From assembly GCF_003858635.1 (NCBI RefSeq), contig NZ_RQJO01000007.1, positions 621,941 to 685,940 on the forward strand: DNA of 64,000 nt, given 5' to 3'. Shown piece by piece: positions 24,858-32,908 of this stretch (position 1 is its first letter; every line of letters begins with the position of its first letter). The translations under genes were made by a program, and so were the position numbers. The notes below the pieces were generated by a model. The model was not told the origin of the DNA. It was given only the letters and a program-made list of their open reading frames with translations, and did not search any database. Origin of the DNA: Larkinella rosea (GTDB lineage Bacteria; Bacteroidota; Bacteroidia; Cytophagales; Spirosomataceae).

Positions 24858-24872
24858 CCCGACAGACCATCA

Positions 24873-25337
24873 TTATTGTTTCAAATAACCTTTTAAGTGG
24901 AATACCTCATCCATTGATTGACACATCCGGAACATGCGATGGACCTCGTTTTCGGGGTAGCTTTTGATTTCATCGAACGTCATCAGCCGCACTTCGGTAA
25001 TAATCTGCCGATCGGCCTCCATTTCCGGATCGAATCCCTGGCGGAGGTGTCCTCCCACAATTCGAACCGCAAAAAACAGCTCCATCGCGTGCAGCGGAGT
25101 TTGCATAAATTCGTTGACGAACAGCAAATCGCCAACCTCAATGTCGAGACCGGTTTCTTCGAGAAATTCCCGGATAAGTGCTACATAGGCGGTTTCTCCG
25201 TATTGCGGCCCACCGCCGGGCGGGCACCAGAAGGTATCGGTCGGGCCGATGCCCCGGTGCCGGACCATCAGCAATTTCCCGTCAATCAGGCATAAACCGC
25301 ATACCCGCAACCGCAGGCGATTGCCGTATAGCCGCAT
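24873..25337 (-). CDS. Nudix hydrolase
   Basis: 154 residues from an ATG at 25337 (MRLYGNRLRLRV). The Nudix box GGGPQYGETAYVALIREFLEE plus TGL is complete (first 20: GGGPQYGETAYVALIREFLE). The substrate strand includes MVRHRGIGPTDTFWCPPGG. A TTG at 25388 would extend the protein but lies inside the predicted promoter box, so it is rejected. It precedes DUF3822 on the same strand but has its own promoter, as DUF3822 does. Substrate unknown; the family cleans up or regulates nucleotide derivatives. Confidence 0.88.
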   Translation of the reverse strand: MRLYGNRLRLRVCGLCLIDGKLLMVRHRGIGPTDTFWCPPGGGPQYGETAYVALIREFLEETGLDIEVGDLLFVNEFMQTPLHAMELFFAVRIVGGHLRQGFDPEMEADRQIITEVRLMTFDEIKSYPENEVHRMFRMCQSMDEVFHLKGYLKQ

Positions 25338-25385
25338 TACTTCTTCGCGTGCAATATCCAAGTGTTTAAGTCGTTTTTGGCAGCG

Positions 25386-25393
25386 CAAAGGTA
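25386..25393 (-). promoter_or_regulatory. Putative promoter -7 box of the second Nudix gene
   Basis: Minus strand TACCTTTG, a perfect TAnnTTTG box, 48 bp upstream of ATG 25337. The same eight bases recur at 31289, 35316, 40016 and 54260, making this the favoured form in the window. Confidence 0.55.
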
Positions 25394-25406
25394 GGAATTA
25401 ATGGAT

Positions 25407-25485
25407 AATGAAAAATGAACAATTACTAATGAAAGTCGGTGCCAGCGTGTTGCCACCCCTTCATTGTACCTTATTCATTTTTCAT
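25407..25485. repeat. Word-repeat hairpin between two minus-strand genes
   Basis: Arms AATGAAAAATGAA (25407-25419) and TTCATTTTTCATT (25473-25485), with further partial pairing inside, around a GC-richer loop. It shares words with the palindrome at 23303-23389 and may end the CBS-gene transcript. Confidence 0.6.
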
Positions 25486-25489
25486 TCCC

Positions 25490-25927
25490 TTAATAAGGGC
25501 TTCCGGAGATGTAGCTTTCCAGGGAATCGATGCGGGCTTTCTGGTCGCGGATAATGGCCGAAACGACGTCATTGATGGAGATGATGCCAATGAGTTGTCC
25601 TTCGTCGACAACGGGCAGGTGGCGGATGTGTTTATCGGACATGATGATCATGGCTTCTTCCAGCTTTTGACCACTGCTGATGGTAATCAAATTGGCCGTC
25701 ATCACTTCCCGGATTAGGGTGTCTTTCGAGGCCCGGCCTTTCAAAATCCCTTTCCGGGCGTAGTCACGTTCTGAGAAGATTCCGGACAGATTACTGTCAT
25801 CGATCACCAGAACGGCACCGATGTTTTTCTGTGCCATCGTTTCCAGCGCTTCGTAAACCGTCGTGTCGGACGTTACGGAGTAAATGGTATTGATGGTTTT
25901 GCCTTGCAAAATCTGACGGATTTTCAT
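25490..25927 (-). CDS. CBS-domain pair protein
   Basis: 145 residues made almost wholly of two CBS domains: TTVYEALETMAQKNIGAVLV with GIFSERDYARKG, and KLEEAMIIMSDKHIRHLPVV with GIISINDVV. Such stand-alone pairs bind adenine nucleotides and regulate partner proteins. No partner domain is fused here and no enzyme is adjacent, so the target is unknown. Cytoplasmic, monocistronic. Confidence 0.88.
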   Translation of the reverse strand: MKIRQILQGKTINTIYSVTSDTTVYEALETMAQKNIGAVLVIDDSNLSGIFSERDYARKGILKGRASKDTLIREVMTANLITISSGQKLEEAMIIMSDKHIRHLPVVDEGQLIGIISINDVVSAIIRDQKARIDSLESYISGSPY

Positions 25928-26091
25928 GAGTTTGGAGAGGTTTTGGTAGTTGGGTTGGGATCAAAATACAAAATCCGTATAATAAAAGCAATTCATTATT
26001 GTATTCCCATGTTCAAACTGGCGTATTTTCTTTGAATAGTGAAAGTATATTTTACACTCATCCCTTTTCACAAAACGATTTAAGCGCTGAC

Positions 26092-26142
26092 CGGCAAACA
26101 GCGTATGAAATCTCTCCATGAATTCGCATACGCTGTTTGCCG
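26092..26142. repeat. Perfect GC-rich hairpin in the 25928-26271 spacer
   Basis: Perfect 16-bp arms CGGCAAACAGCGTATG (26092-26107) and CATACGCTGTTTGCCG (26127-26142) with a 19-nt loop. No T-run follows on either strand, so a simple intrinsic terminator is unlikely. It is unrelated in sequence to the other palindrome families here. The rest of this spacer shows only the promoter at 26229. Confidence 0.7.
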
Positions 26143-26228
26143 ATCAAACGAATCAGGTATGGACCAGTGGAATACGGAGATGGGTAGGGCGGTTCTCCGG
26201 TTTGTCGACGATTCGTTTCTTAATTGTC

Positions 26229-26260
26229 TTTGCGATTGAGACACGGTTTATCTAGGTTTG
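26229..26260 (+). promoter_or_regulatory. Promoter of the small lipoprotein gene
   Basis: TTTG (26229-26232), 20-bp spacer, then TAGGTTTG (26253-26260): a full -33/-7 match to the Bacteroidota consensus. It lies just upstream of ATG 26272, so it rules out the longer in-frame start at 26224. Confidence 0.65.
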
Positions 26261-26271
26261 AGAAAAAGTAT

Positions 26272-26661
26272 ATGCAGATGCTTAAACGGGGGGTAATCAG
26301 ATTTGTAATTGGTTTGACAATGATCAGTCCGGTTGAGTCGGCGTGTCGCCGGCAACCGGTTAAGGACGTATCCGCCGAAACGAATGTTTTGATCGGTTCC
26401 TGGGAGAAAGTGAGCGGGTTAAAATGCAGTGAGGTGTACCCGAACGTCATCGAGTTCAGTGCGAACGGTATTTACCAAACGCAGTCGGAAGTTACCTCCG
26501 CAACGATGGCCTGGGATGCGGGGACGTATGCAGTCGACCGGCAAATCGTGACGATTTCGAATACGCAGGAAGTTTCGAAGCACTATCGGTTTGTAATCAA
26601 AAAAGAAATGGTTACGTTTGAAGACGATCAGGGCTGTAAATTTCCGTATCGTCGAATGTAA
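26272..26661 (+). CDS. Small lipoprotein, lipocalin-like
   Basis: 129 residues. The N-terminus (MQMLKRGVIRFVIGLTMISP) is a signal peptide ending at a Cys in VESAC, so probably a lipoprotein. The mature domain has alternating beta strands: LIGSWEKVSG, VIEFSANGIYQTQ, WDAGTYAVDRQIVTIS and YRFVIKKEMVTFEDDQGC. The G-S-W start resembles small lipocalin-like proteins of Bacteroidota, but no ligand can be predicted. The start is set by the promoter immediately upstream. MLKRGVI at 26278 is an alternative. Confidence 0.65.
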   Translation: MQMLKRGVIRFVIGLTMISPVESACRRQPVKDVSAETNVLIGSWEKVSGLKCSEVYPNVIEFSANGIYQTQSEVTSATMAWDAGTYAVDRQIVTISNTQEVSKHYRFVIKKEMVTFEDDQGCKFPYRRM

Positions 26662-26700
26662 AACCGGCAAAAACCGGGCGTTTTTTCGTATATTAGTCCA

Positions 26701-28122
26701 ATGAATGAAACTCTCACGCCCGCGCAGTTGCTGGCGAAACGCTTCCCTTTCAAGCCCACCTCCGGACAGCAGCATTTCTTCGAGCAGATGAATCAGTTCA
26801 TGGTTCGGACTGAACACGAACATTACCGGGACTGCTTTTTATTGAAAGGATACGCCGGTACCGGTAAAACCACGCTGATCAGTACGCTGATCAAAGTATT
26901 GCCCAAGTTTGGATTCAAATCGGTTTTGCTGGCTCCAACCGGCCGGGCGGCCAAGGTCATGTCGAACTACTCGAAGCGCATGGCCCAGACGATTCACCGG
27001 AAAATTTACCGCCAGGTGGCCGACGCCAGTTCCGGCAGTCTGGTGTTTCAGCGGCAGAAAAACTACCACGAAGACACGGTTTTTATCGTCGATGAAGCCT
27101 CGATGATCAGCGATGATTCGGAAGTTGGGATGAACGGTTTACTGGCCGATCTGGTCGATTTTATTTTTGAAAACCCCGGAAACCGCCTGATGCTGGTAGG
27201 CGATGTGGCGCAGCTACCGCCCGTGGGCAAGGAACTGAGCCCGGCGCTGGACAAAGGTTACCTGGAGCGGCATTTCGATATGGTGGTCGTGGAACAGGAG
27301 TTGATGGAGGTCATGCGGCAGGACGAAAATTCGGGTATTCTGCTGAATGCGACCAATTTGCGGGATGTTCTGAATGACCCAAACCCGCGAATCGGACTCA
27401 ACGTCCGGAAATACCGCGACATATATAAGATGACCGGCGAAAAACTGGAAGACGGCATTCGGTATTGTTACGATAAATACGGCCGGGAAAATACCATCAT
27501 CATTACCCGTTCGAACAAAATGGCCGTGCAGTATAACCAGTACATCCGCCGGGTGATCAACCAGTGCGAAGAAGAACTGGATACGGGCGATATGCTGATG
27601 ATTGTCAAGAACAATTATACGGTTTTGGAGGACGATTCGCCCGCCGGTTTTCTGGCCAACGGCGACTTTGTGGAAGTGATGAAAATCCGCAAGCGGGAGG
27701 AGCAGCACGGATTCAAGTTTGCGACGGTCACGCTGCGGCTCGTCGATCTGGATGAACAACCCGAATTCGAGAGCAAAATTTTACTCGATACGCTCTATTC
27801 TCCGCAACCGTCGCTCGGACGCGAAGAAAACAAGCAATTGTATGAGCGGGTGCAGCAGGATTATTTTTACATCAAATCAAAAAAGGAACGGTCCGAAGCC
27901 ATTCGTCGTGACCCATACCTGAGTGCCTTGCAGGTGAAGTTTGCGTACGCGCTCACCTGTCACAAAGCCCAGGGGGGGCAGTGGCCCGCGGTTTTTGTGG
28001 ATCAGGGGTATCTGCCTGATGGTCAGGTGAATCAGGATTTTGTGCGCTGGCTGTATACGGCTATCACGCGGGCTACCGATGAAGCATTTTTGATGAATTT
28101 TATGCCACAGTTTTTTGAATAA
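26701..28122 (+). CDS. RecD/Pif1-like superfamily 1 DNA helicase
   Basis: 473 residues. Walker A is GYAGTGKTTLIS (about residues 57-68) and Walker B is VFIVDEASMI. GDVAQLPPVG is motif III, and the C-terminal UvrD_C_2 region has ALTCHKAQGGQW and WLYTAITRATDEAFL. This is the layout of short RecD-like 5'-3' helicases common in Bacteroidota. It lacks the N-terminal RecD domain and no RecB/RecC genes are near. It probably acts in repair or on replication barriers. The 97-residue gene follows after 8 bp and is likely co-expressed. Confidence 0.9.
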   Translation: MNETLTPAQLLAKRFPFKPTSGQQHFFEQMNQFMVRTEHEHYRDCFLLKGYAGTGKTTLISTLIKVLPKFGFKSVLLAPTGRAAKVMSNYSKRMAQTIHRKIYRQVADASSGSLVFQRQKNYHEDTVFIVDEASMISDDSEVGMNGLLADLVDFIFENPGNRLMLVGDVAQLPPVGKELSPALDKGYLERHFDMVVVEQELMEVMRQDENSGILLNATNLRDVLNDPNPRIGLNVRKYRDIYKMTGEKLEDGIRYCYDKYGRENTIIITRSNKMAVQYNQYIRRVINQCEEELDTGDMLMIVKNNYTVLEDDSPAGFLANGDFVEVMKIRKREEQHGFKFATVTLRLVDLDEQPEFESKILLDTLYSPQPSLGREENKQLYERVQQDYFYIKSKKERSEAIRRDPYLSALQVKFAYALTCHKAQGGQWPAVFVDQGYLPDGQVNQDFVRWLYTAITRATDEAFLMNFMPQFFE

Positions 28123-28130
28123 CCGACGAA

Positions 28131-28424
28131 ATGACGCTGAACGACTTTAACGCTTCTTTGGCAAACGCTCAACCGCCTTCCGGTTTACATCCCGTGGTGG
28201 AAGCGCTTTGGTACGATGCCAACGGAAACTGGGAGCGGGCCCATAACATTGCCCAAAGCCGGGAAGGCACCCGCGACTATGACCGGTTACACGCCTACCT
28301 TCACCGCAAGGAAGGAGACGAATGGAATGCGGGTTATTGGTATCGCCGGGCCGGAGCAACGGTTTTTTCCGGCACACTCGATGAAGAGTGGCGCCACTTG
28401 ACCGCATCTTTTCTGGCAAAATAA
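28131..28424 (+). CDS. Conserved hypothetical protein
   Basis: 97 residues, soluble, rich in Trp and Tyr: ALWYDANGNWERAHNIAQ, DRLHAYLHRKEGDEWNAGYW and RRAG. I recognise this as a small conserved protein found in several bacterial groups but know of no function. The regular helical spacing suggests an all-alpha fold. It lies 8 bp after the helicase gene, so the two share a transcript. Confidence 0.75.
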   Translation: MTLNDFNASLANAQPPSGLHPVVEALWYDANGNWERAHNIAQSREGTRDYDRLHAYLHRKEGDEWNAGYWYRRAGATVFSGTLDEEWRHLTASFLAK

Positions 28425-28496
28425 CGTGTTTTGACAGACGCGGTTTTCATGACGCCACGTCCAGGATTTCTCCGGCAGATTCCGTTCTACAACGCC

Positions 28497-28817
28497 TTAA
28501 CCGGGAGTCGATACCTTCATGAGAATCAGGCCGGCGACAATCAACACGGCGGCCAGAATGCGCAGGTTATTAACTGGTTCGCCGAGGATCATCATGCCAA
28601 CCAGAAAGGCACCGACTGCGCCGATCCCGGTCCACATGGGATAGGCCGTGCCTAACGGAAGCGCGCGCATGGAAAGGGATAGCAAACCAAAACTGGCCGC
28701 CATTGCGATAAATGTGATAACGGAAGGAATCAGCCGCGTAAAACCGGCGGACTGTTTCATTGAATAGGCCCATACAACTTCCAGCAGACCCGCTACGATT
28801 AAATAAATCCAAGCCAT
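28497..28817 (-). CDS. gdx: SMR family guanidinium exporter Gdx/SugE
   Basis: 106 residues with four membrane helices, the normal SMR size. The N-terminal IVAGLLEVVWAYSMKQSAGF includes the essential Glu of helix 1. SLSMRALPLGTAYPMWTGIG and GAVGAFLVGMMILGEPVN closely match SugE/Gdx rather than the EmrE drug pumps. Gdx proteins exchange guanidinium for protons. The assignment is reinforced by a probable guanidine-II riboswitch in its leader. Monocistronic. Confidence 0.92.
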   Translation of the reverse strand: MAWIYLIVAGLLEVVWAYSMKQSAGFTRLIPSVITFIAMAASFGLLSLSMRALPLGTAYPMWTGIGAVGAFLVGMMILGEPVNNLRILAAVLIVAGLILMKVSTPG

Positions 28818-28838
28818 AACGCCCGATCGTTGAAAAAT

Positions 28839-28887
28839 GCCGGGTCGTCCCGACGGTGTTTCCCACTACGGGGGAGGCCGTTCCTCC
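28839..28887 (-). promoter_or_regulatory. Probable guanidine-II (mini-ykkC) riboswitch
   Basis: In the gdx leader, minus strand, two hairpins lie in order. P1 has GGAGG/CCTCC arms around AACGG (28887-28873). P2 is GTCGGG-ACGA-CCCGGC (28854-28839) with a six-pair stem and an exact ACGA tetraloop. The linker is 18 nt and P2 ends 21 nt before the ATG. Guanidine-II riboswitches consist of two hairpins with ACGR loops, usually before sugE/gdx. P1 has one extra A in its loop, which lowers confidence. Confidence 0.65.
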
Positions 28888-29002
28888 TGCTTCTTCACGG
28901 AACACAGGTTATCATGGAAATGTTTCCAGCCGCAAAATTCAGCCGGTTTTGGGAGTGGATATGTTTCATCCGTTCGGCAAACCACCGCATCGCGCGGATG
29001 GT

Positions 29003-29713
29003 CTAGCGACCATTCAGTTTCAGCAACGATTGTCCGGTTTGCCAGAGGGTCTTCAATTCGTCGATCTGATCGGCGCGGGGAGCCTTGTCGAGTAAGGATT
29101 CGCTTGTGTGAAGCACTTCCTGGGCCAGTGGAAGGACGCCCGACACAAGTGCGTTTTTTGCCTTCATCATCTCCAGACGAGCGGTTTCCAGATTATGTTG
29201 ACTTTTTTCCAGATCCGCTTTGGCCTTCCGAAGTTCAAACTCAGAGGCCACCCATTTGGCGAGCGCTTTAAGGGAAATGATCTGGTTATCGGTCAGAATT
29301 CGCGGACGCCGGTCGATCACACAAAGGGTGCCCAGCGGATAGCCGTCGAGATTGACCAGGGGAACACCGGCGTAAAAAACAACATGGGGGTCTTTGAGGG
29401 TAAACGGATTGTCGTGAAAACGGTCGTCCAGCCGGGCATCCGGCACAATAAATGCCTCATCCGGATTGAGAATGGCGTGGGAGCAAAAGGTGAGTTCCCG
29501 GGGCGTCTCGCTTCCTTTCATACCACGTTGCGCCTTGAACCATTGGCGGTCTTTTTCGATTAATCCAATCAGCGACATCGGTGTCCGGCATATTTCCGAA
29601 GCCAGGTGCGTAATGTTTTCGTAGACCGACTCCGGTATGGAATCGATTAAGTGGTAGGATTCTAACGCCTGTAAGCGTTCCGTTTCATTGGCGGGTAAAG
29701 GGGCGGTTTTCAT
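29003..29713 (-). CDS. GAF domain sensory protein
   Basis: 236 residues from an ATG at 29713 (MKTAPLPANETERL). The GAF domain spans about residues 18-155: ITHLASEICRTPMSLIGLIE, DRQWFKAQRG, ELTFCSHAIL, FYAGVPLVNLDGYPLGTLCV and IDRRPR. An amphipathic helical tail (KADLEKSQHNLETARLEMMK) is probably a dimerising coiled coil. There is no kinase, cyclase or DNA-binding domain, so it may act with another protein. The substrate or chromophore is unknown. It has no partner gene. Confidence 0.85.
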   Translation of the reverse strand: MKTAPLPANETERLQALESYHLIDSIPESVYENITHLASEICRTPMSLIGLIEKDRQWFKAQRGMKGSETPRELTFCSHAILNPDEAFIVPDARLDDRFHDNPFTLKDPHVVFYAGVPLVNLDGYPLGTLCVIDRRPRILTDNQIISLKALAKWVASEFELRKAKADLEKSQHNLETARLEMMKAKNALVSGVLPLAQEVLHTSESLLDKAPRADQIDELKTLWQTGQSLLKLNGR

Positions 29714-30000
29714 AAACAGGTTTGTAGGGGATACCTCCACGAAATCATTACTAAAGATAAGCGTTCAACCTGGTCAATGAAAACACCTGCCGACTTTGGC
29801 CATATTCCATCAACCTTCCTTGAGTCGATTTTGGAAATCATGACAATGCGCCTTTTCAGGAGTGTTATGTAAAAGCCGTTGAATGATTTGTTCTTCAATG
29901 TCTTGCTAAATCAAGGGTGAATTTTCAATTATATGATTGAAGTCTTTTTGGGTAAGAATAGATTTAAAGTAAATCAACTAATGGATATTTAATCAAATAA
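29714..30000. other. Intergenic region, promoter side of the GAF gene
   Basis: About 290 bp, AT-rich toward 29990. It contains TATCTTTA on the minus strand near 29757, one base from the -7 consensus, as a weak candidate for the GAF promoter. No gene or RNA is visible. Confidence 0.35.
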
Positions 30001-30030
30001 AAAGACACGGCTCATTCTGGCCGTGTCTTT
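30001..30030 (-). terminator. Intrinsic terminator after ald
   Basis: AAAGACACGGC / GCCGTGTCTTT, perfect 11-bp arms around an 8-nt loop, followed on the minus strand by TTATTTGATT. It lies 84 bp after the ald stop and could also work in the other direction (TTTGTTGTTT). Confidence 0.8.
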
Positions 30031-30113
30031 GTTGTTTCTATTCCTAAACCCTTAATTAAAATTGTGTTGATGAAGTATAATCTTAACGGAGTCGGAATAT
30101 ATACGATCGTAGC

Positions 30114-31250
30114 TTAATAGCCGATTTCTTCTTCTTTTTGCAGCAATTCGTTCACATCTTCCAGCGGCAACCCAAATGCATCGGCAACGCCCTGGTAAAC
30201 AACTTTGCCATTGACCACATTCAGACCCCGTTTCAGCTCTTCATTGTCCCGGCAGGCTTTCTGCCAGCCTTTGTTGGCCAGTTGCAGTGCGTACGAAAGC
30301 GTCGCGTTGGTCAGGGCCACGGTTGAGGTATAGGGAACGGCACCCGGCATGTTGGCCACGCAATAATGCACTACATTATCAATAATATACGTCGGATTTT
30401 CGTGCGTGGTGGGCGTACAGGTTTCAATGCAGCCACCCTGATCAACCGCCACATCCACCAGAACCGTTCCGGCCCGCATCAGCTTCAGCATATCGCGGGT
30501 AATCAGGTGAGGTGCTTTCGCCCCCGGAATCAAAACCGCTCCAATGATCAAATCCGATGTCTTGACGGCTTCCCGAATTTCGTACTCGTTCGACATCATG
30601 GTGTCGACATTCGGCGGCATGATGTCCGATAAATACCGCAAACGACTCAGGCTGATGTCCATGATCGTGACGTGGGCACCCAAACCAGCCGCCATTTTAG
30701 CCGCCTGCGTTCCGACGATGCCACCCCCCAGAATCAGTACATTGGCCGGCTTTACGCCCGGAACTCCACCCAGCAGGATACCCCGGCCTTTCTGCGGTTT
30801 TTCCAGGTATTTAGCGCCTTCCTGAATCGCCATCCGTCCGGCAACCTCCGACATCGGAATCAATAAGGGCAAACTTCGATCGGCTTTTTCCACTGTCTCG
30901 TAGGCCAGACAAACGGATTTACGGTCGATCATGGCGTGCGTGAGGGCTTCGGAAGAAGCAAAATGGAAATAGGTAAAGAGCAATTGATCTTCTTTAATCA
31001 GTTCGTATTCCGAAGCAATCGGCTCTTTTACTTTCATAATCATCTCAGAAATACCGTAGATTTCCTCAATGGTTGGCAGCATAATGCCGCCGGCATCTAT
31101 GTACTCCTCGTCCTCAAATCCGCTTTCCACACCCGCATTGACCTGTACATAAACCGTATGACCGGCTCTCCGAAATTCGGCAACACCGGCGGGAGTCAGC
31201 GCAACCCGGTTTTCGTTATTTTTAATTTCTTTAGGAACACCAATGACCAT
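30114..31250 (-). CDS. ald: Alanine dehydrogenase
   Basis: 378 residues. It interconverts L-alanine and pyruvate plus ammonia with NAD. The family N-terminus MVIGVPKEIKNNENRVALTP fixes the start at 31250. The NAD-binding loop is LILGGGIVGTQAAKMAAGLG, and ANMPGAVPYTSTVALTNATL is the C-terminal signature. QVNAGVESGFEDEEY and LVDVAVDQGGC are also typical. It is divergent from an Lrp/AsnC regulator, a usual controller of this gene, and has its own promoter box and terminator. Confidence 0.96.
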   Translation of the reverse strand: MVIGVPKEIKNNENRVALTPAGVAEFRRAGHTVYVQVNAGVESGFEDEEYIDAGGIMLPTIEEIYGISEMIMKVKEPIASEYELIKEDQLLFTYFHFASSEALTHAMIDRKSVCLAYETVEKADRSLPLLIPMSEVAGRMAIQEGAKYLEKPQKGRGILLGGVPGVKPANVLILGGGIVGTQAAKMAAGLGAHVTIMDISLSRLRYLSDIMPPNVDTMMSNEYEIREAVKTSDLIIGAVLIPGAKAPHLITRDMLKLMRAGTVLVDVAVDQGGCIETCTPTTHENPTYIIDNVVHYCVANMPGAVPYTSTVALTNATLSYALQLANKGWQKACRDNEELKRGLNVVNGKVVYQGVADAFGLPLEDVNELLQKEEEIGY

Positions 31251-31288
31251 TTGAGTGGGTGGTTGTGATGGATGGCGAATCGAATGCA

Positions 31289-31296
31289 CAAAGGTA
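31289..31296 (-). promoter_or_regulatory. Putative promoter -7 box of ald
   Basis: Minus strand TACCTTTG, perfect TAnnTTTG, 38 bp upstream of the ald ATG. The remaining 120 bp to the divergent lrp-like gene would hold the regulator's binding sites. Confidence 0.55.
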
Positions 31297-31422
31297 TCAA
31301 TTGCCAAACTTATTTCTGATTCTATAACTCAATTCGGGAAATACTGTTTTAATATCGTAGGATGGAAGGAAATAATTTGGTAACATAGCCAATGAATGGC
31401 TCTGTAAAGAAAAAAATCCGTT

Positions 31423-31884
31423 ATGATTCTGGTAGACAAGATAGACCGGCAAATTCTGGCTCTTATGCAGGAGAACGCGCAACTTACCATTCACGAAATT
31501 GGTCAGCGCATTCATCTCTCCAAATCGCCCATCCACGAACGAATCAAGCGGCTTGAACGGGAGGGAGTTATTGAGAAGTATGTCACGCTCCTGAACAAGA
31601 AAAAACTAGGGAATTTGCTGGTGGTTTTTTGCCATGTCACCCTCGACAAACAGACCCGCGACACTTTTGTGGAGTTTGACCGGGCCATCGCCCAACTGCC
31701 GGAAATTATGGAATGCAATCTGGTTTCAGGCTCGTTCGATTACCTGCTGAAAATTATTGTTCACGATATGGAAAATTACAACCGGTTTTACCAGGAACGG
31801 CTATCGGTCATTCCCGGCATTCTGAACATCAGCAGCTTCTTTGTCATGTCGGAAGTGAAAAATACAACGGTGATCCCGGTCTGA
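31423..31884 (+). CDS. Lrp/AsnC family transcriptional regulator
   Basis: 153 residues. The N-terminal helix-turn-helix is DRQILALMQENAQLTIHEIG, then QRIHLSKSPIHERIKRLERE. The C-terminal RAM ligand-binding domain includes VMECNLVSGSFDYLLKIIVH-like strands (IMECNLVSGSFDYLLKIIVH). It lies divergent from ald, and in many bacteria an Lrp-type protein responds to alanine or leucine and activates alanine dehydrogenase. That it controls ald is inferred from position. Confidence 0.92.
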   Translation: MILVDKIDRQILALMQENAQLTIHEIGQRIHLSKSPIHERIKRLEREGVIEKYVTLLNKKKLGNLLVVFCHVTLDKQTRDTFVEFDRAIAQLPEIMECNLVSGSFDYLLKIIVHDMENYNRFYQERLSVIPGILNISSFFVMSEVKNTTVIPV

Positions 31885-31998
31885 AAACGGTTTCAATTTT
31901 TCTCAGGCTCCTGCCTATTAACGGGTCATGTCCCCGACATCCTATATATATACAGGTACGGTTTATCCGGTTAATTCAATGAACGATTGTAAACAATG

Positions 31999-32028
31999 AA
32001 AGCCGCCCAGCAAACGCTGAACGGCTTC
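31999..32028 (-). terminator. Putative terminator of the ferritin-like gene pair
   Basis: Two-part stem AAGCCG/CGGCTT and CAGC/GCTG with small internal loops, followed on the minus strand by TTTCATTGTTTAC. It is 22 bp past the stop at 32051 and between convergent genes. Confidence 0.5.
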
Positions 32029-32050
32029 AAGAGAATCACCCCAAATTTAA

Positions 32051-32893
32051 TTACATCGGAGCAGAAGGAGCAAAGAATGGTCCGGCGATGGCCAGTACCT
32101 GGTCTTTCGTCAGCGGCTCATCAAAAGCTTCGTAAACCGAGCGGGCTGCTTTATCGGGCGTATACAACTTCATCTTGTTGGCATCCATATTGAAATAACC
32201 AACCAGATCAGCGCCCCCCTGTGATCCCATGTCTTCGTTTGCGTAGATTTTTGGATCAGGCTCCATTCCGTTTTCACCCATCGACGGCCAAACGCGCAGG
32301 CCCCGCATGTACCGTACCGCAGCTGCGTGACGGGCTTCTACCGAGTGAATCCGCAAAGCGACTGGAAGGGCGGTTTTTGACAGGGAAGAATTTTCTTCCA
32401 GCAAACAGGCCGCCTGTCCTTTGTAGGCCCGAACGCCGGTATCCTCCAATGCCTGGGCATAGGTCAGGAAAGTTGGGAAGTCTGCCGTAGCGGCAGCCAG
32501 CGTAGCCATATTGTATTTAGGCTGCATCTGATTCGGTTTATACCCTAAAAATCCTTCCAGTAAATCAACGTGCTGGGCTTCGTGTTTGGCAATCTGCACC
32601 ACGTAAGGCCGTGCGCCCGGTGGAATAAGACCGCTTTTGAATTGACCGGCCCGGTAAAAATCGCGTTCCAGGTATTCGAGTGTCAGGGCATAATTCAGAA
32701 TGGCCACGGTATCACCGGCACAGCCAACACTGTCCGCAGCCCAGGCTTTGTTGACCACCGAAGCAAAGAACAGAGAAGTGGTTGCGGCAGCTGCCGAAGT
32801 GGTTTTCAACATTTTCCGACGTGAGTGCGCAAACTTATCAGCGGCTTCCGGATCGGCTTTTTCGATTTGAGAGAATATTCCAAAGAGATTCAT
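32051..32893 (-). CDS. Exported ferritin-like domain protein (second of pair)
   Basis: 280 residues. SRRKMLKTTSAAAATTSLFF at about residues 24-43 is a Tat-type signal. The body is a four-helix ferritin-like domain of the desiccation-related class: ILNYALTLEYLERDFYRAG, IAKHEAQHVDLLEGFLG, FLTYAQALEDTGVRAYKGQA and LRIHSVEARHAAAVRYMRG, supplying Glu and ExxH-type metal ligands. Function of the class is not settled. It is paralogous to the gene 15 bp upstream, and both lie in one operon. Confidence 0.85.
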   Translation of the reverse strand: MNLFGIFSQIEKADPEAADKFAHSRRKMLKTTSAAAATTSLFFASVVNKAWAADSVGCAGDTVAILNYALTLEYLERDFYRAGQFKSGLIPPGARPYVVQIAKHEAQHVDLLEGFLGYKPNQMQPKYNMATLAAATADFPTFLTYAQALEDTGVRAYKGQAACLLEENSSLSKTALPVALRIHSVEARHAAAVRYMRGLRVWPSMGENGMEPDPKIYANEDMGSQGGADLVGYFNMDANKMKLYTPDKAARSVYEAFDEPLTKDQVLAIAGPFFAPSAPM

Positions 32894-32908
32894 AGTAGCT
32901 TCAAGGGG

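Noticed and set aside
28888-29002. A full ykkC (guanidine-I) riboswitch further upstream of gdx
   Set aside because: The conserved ykkC sequence blocks are not present; only the two short ACGR-type hairpins fit.
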